Positions 63,283 to 64,000 of a stretch of DNA of 64,000 nucleotides are shown piece by piece. Made by a program: the position numbers and the translations under genes. The notes below the pieces were generated by a model. That model ran no database searches, was not told where the DNA came from, and was given only the letters and a program-made list of their open reading frames with translations. The stretch is from an uncultured Collinsella sp. (lineage in GTDB: Bacteria > Actinomycetota > Coriobacteriia > Coriobacteriales > Coriobacteriaceae): NCBI GenBank assembly GCA_958353395.1, contig CATWSG010000006.1, positions 1 through 64,000 on the forward strand, written 5' to 3'. The stretch's first letter is position 1; every line of letters begins with the position of its first letter.

Positions 63283-63840
63283 CTACTCTCCCAGCACGGC
63301 CTTTTTGGCGGCTGCAGCCATGTTATCCAGATCTTCCTTGGTGGGATGGTCCTTCGCGGCAACCCAGTTGTCGAGCAGCATCTTAAATCGGGCGTTGTCG
63401 GGATCTTGCTCGAGCATGGCCTCGTAGCGCTGCTTGACCGCGGGACCCATCTTGCCCTGGCACATCGCCCAGCCCGCAAGCTCGGCATCCCCAGCCAAAT
63501 TGGAAGTCACGCGATCAATAATCTGCTGGTAATAGCTCTGGTCGGCGCCAAAACCGCAGGTGCCAAACAGGAACACGCGCTTGCCGTGCAAGGCGGAAAG
63601 CAACGCCGCGACCGAAGGCGTGCACGCGCCCTTGTCGCACCAAAAACCGACGAGCACCGTGTCGGCCGCGCAGGCGCCCTGCGCCTCGAGCGCAACCTGA
63701 TCTGCATCCGCATCGTCGCTCAACGCCGCGGCATGGACAAACTCAACACCCGCAGCCTGCAGCGTACGCTTGATCGCACCCGAAACCATCCTGGTATTAC
63801 CGCTCTTGCTGTTAACCACCAAAGAGCACGTCATAGTCAC
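63283..63840 (-). CDS. Flavodoxin-family protein (BilS-like)
   Basis: 185 residues of flavodoxin fold: N-terminal FMN phosphate loop NSKSGNTRMV, then LVGFWCDKGACTPSV and VFLFGTCGFGADQSYYQQII. The combination GFWxDKG, FGTxGFG, CQGKM and a helical C terminus ending in a DHPTKEDL segment resembles the flavodoxin-like partner called BilS in bilirubin-reducing gut bacteria, but no bilR-type gene is in view, so this is tentative. GTG at 63840 or ATG at 63834 are both possible starts (GAGG upstream). Confidence 0.82.
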   Translation of the reverse strand: MTMTCSLVVNSKSGNTRMVSGAIKRTLQAAGVEFVHAAALSDDADADQVALEAQGACAADTVLVGFWCDKGACTPSVAALLSALHGKRVFLFGTCGFGADQSYYQQIIDRVTSNLAGDAELAGWAMCQGKMGPAVKQRYEAMLEQDPDNARFKMLLDNWVAAKDHPTKEDLDNMAAAAKKAVLGE

Positions 63841-63961
63841 GTTGCCTCGTATCCCCCAAAACTAAAGCCACTAATGCAATTTATTAGATGAATATCTTAG
63901 TACTAACGTGTCAGATGTAAACCACCGTCTGTCGATTGATTAATTTGCCCCACGGGCTTGC

Positions 63962-64000
63962 TCACTGGGCGAATTGGCTGCGGTAGAGTTCGGCGTAGAA
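63962..64000 (-). CDS. C-terminal end of an ABC exporter (partial)
   Basis: Twelve codons and a stop at the window edge read FYAELYRSQFAQ, the typical last residues of ABC exporter ATPase subunits (G-x-Y-x-x-L-Y-x-x-Q-F). The gene continues beyond the window. Confidence 0.55.
   Translation of the reverse strand, partial: FYAELYRSQFAQ

Overview
The window is GC-rich, gene-dense bacterial chromosome. It suggests an anaerobic or fermentative gut actinobacterium of the class Coriobacteriia, most likely Collinsella. That is inference from overall gene resemblance (strong A/E/D bias in proteins, LANTG-type cell-wall anchor, MurA next to the ATP synthase operon, glycerol kinase next to TsaC and Upp, intergenic palindromic repeats of the kind I associate with Collinsella). 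No rRNA, tRNA, prophage, transposase or CRISPR array was recognised.

Layout: 0.1-4.4 kb holds a phosphohexomutase, a homocysteine S-methyltransferase-domain protein behind a DtxR-type regulator, and divergent pepT. 4.7-15.1 kb on the minus strand is upp, then the complete F0F1 ATP synthase operon (AtpI-like, B, E, F, H, A, G, D, C) with a recognisable promoter and terminator, then murA and an LCP-family cell-wall ligase. 15.2-21.3 kb has glpK, tsaC, a hicAB toxin-antitoxin pair with its own promoter/operator, prmC (with an unusual insertion) and prfA. 21.5-31.4 kb has an M20 peptidase, a polar amino-acid ABC importer, an aldose epimerase, an MFS exporter, a low-molecular-weight phosphatase, a TIGR04076-like protein and a pyridoxal-kinase-like enzyme. 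31.9-36.1 kb is a MarR-regulated heterodimeric ABC exporter. 36.7-42.2 kb has a diguanylate cyclase and a LysR / SDR / MFS / Gfo-Idh cluster of unknown substrate. 42.6-49.4 kb has tex, a transaldolase-like aldolase, a HAD phosphatase and an RlmKL-like methyltransferase with a decayed first half. 49.5-54.2 kb pairs KdpE/KdpD-like two-component genes with the potassium transporter Kup and a 64-residue membrane protein. 54.4-63.8 kb has a nitroreductase, an LtaS-like sulfatase, a very large wall-anchored surface protein and a flavodoxin-like protein; the last 39 bases are the end of an ABC exporter.

The most striking content is between the genes. At least three kinds of structured repeat recur: (i) a three-stem, about 136-base element in five copies whose stems differ in sequence but stay paired while junctions and a GACC-TTCT-GGTC tip are conserved; (ii) 62-base-period arrays of alternating inverted GGGAAA...TCCC half-sites at three places; (iii) a roughly 130-base long-hairpin element with a conserved core and a different but still paired outer stem in each copy. 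Elements (ii) and (iii) flank the giant surface-protein gene in mirror image. That gene's likely ATG start is out of frame by one base at a run of six C, which suggests phase variation (or an assembly error). Several further palindromes (GACAAAGGGAC type and others) sit against stop codons.
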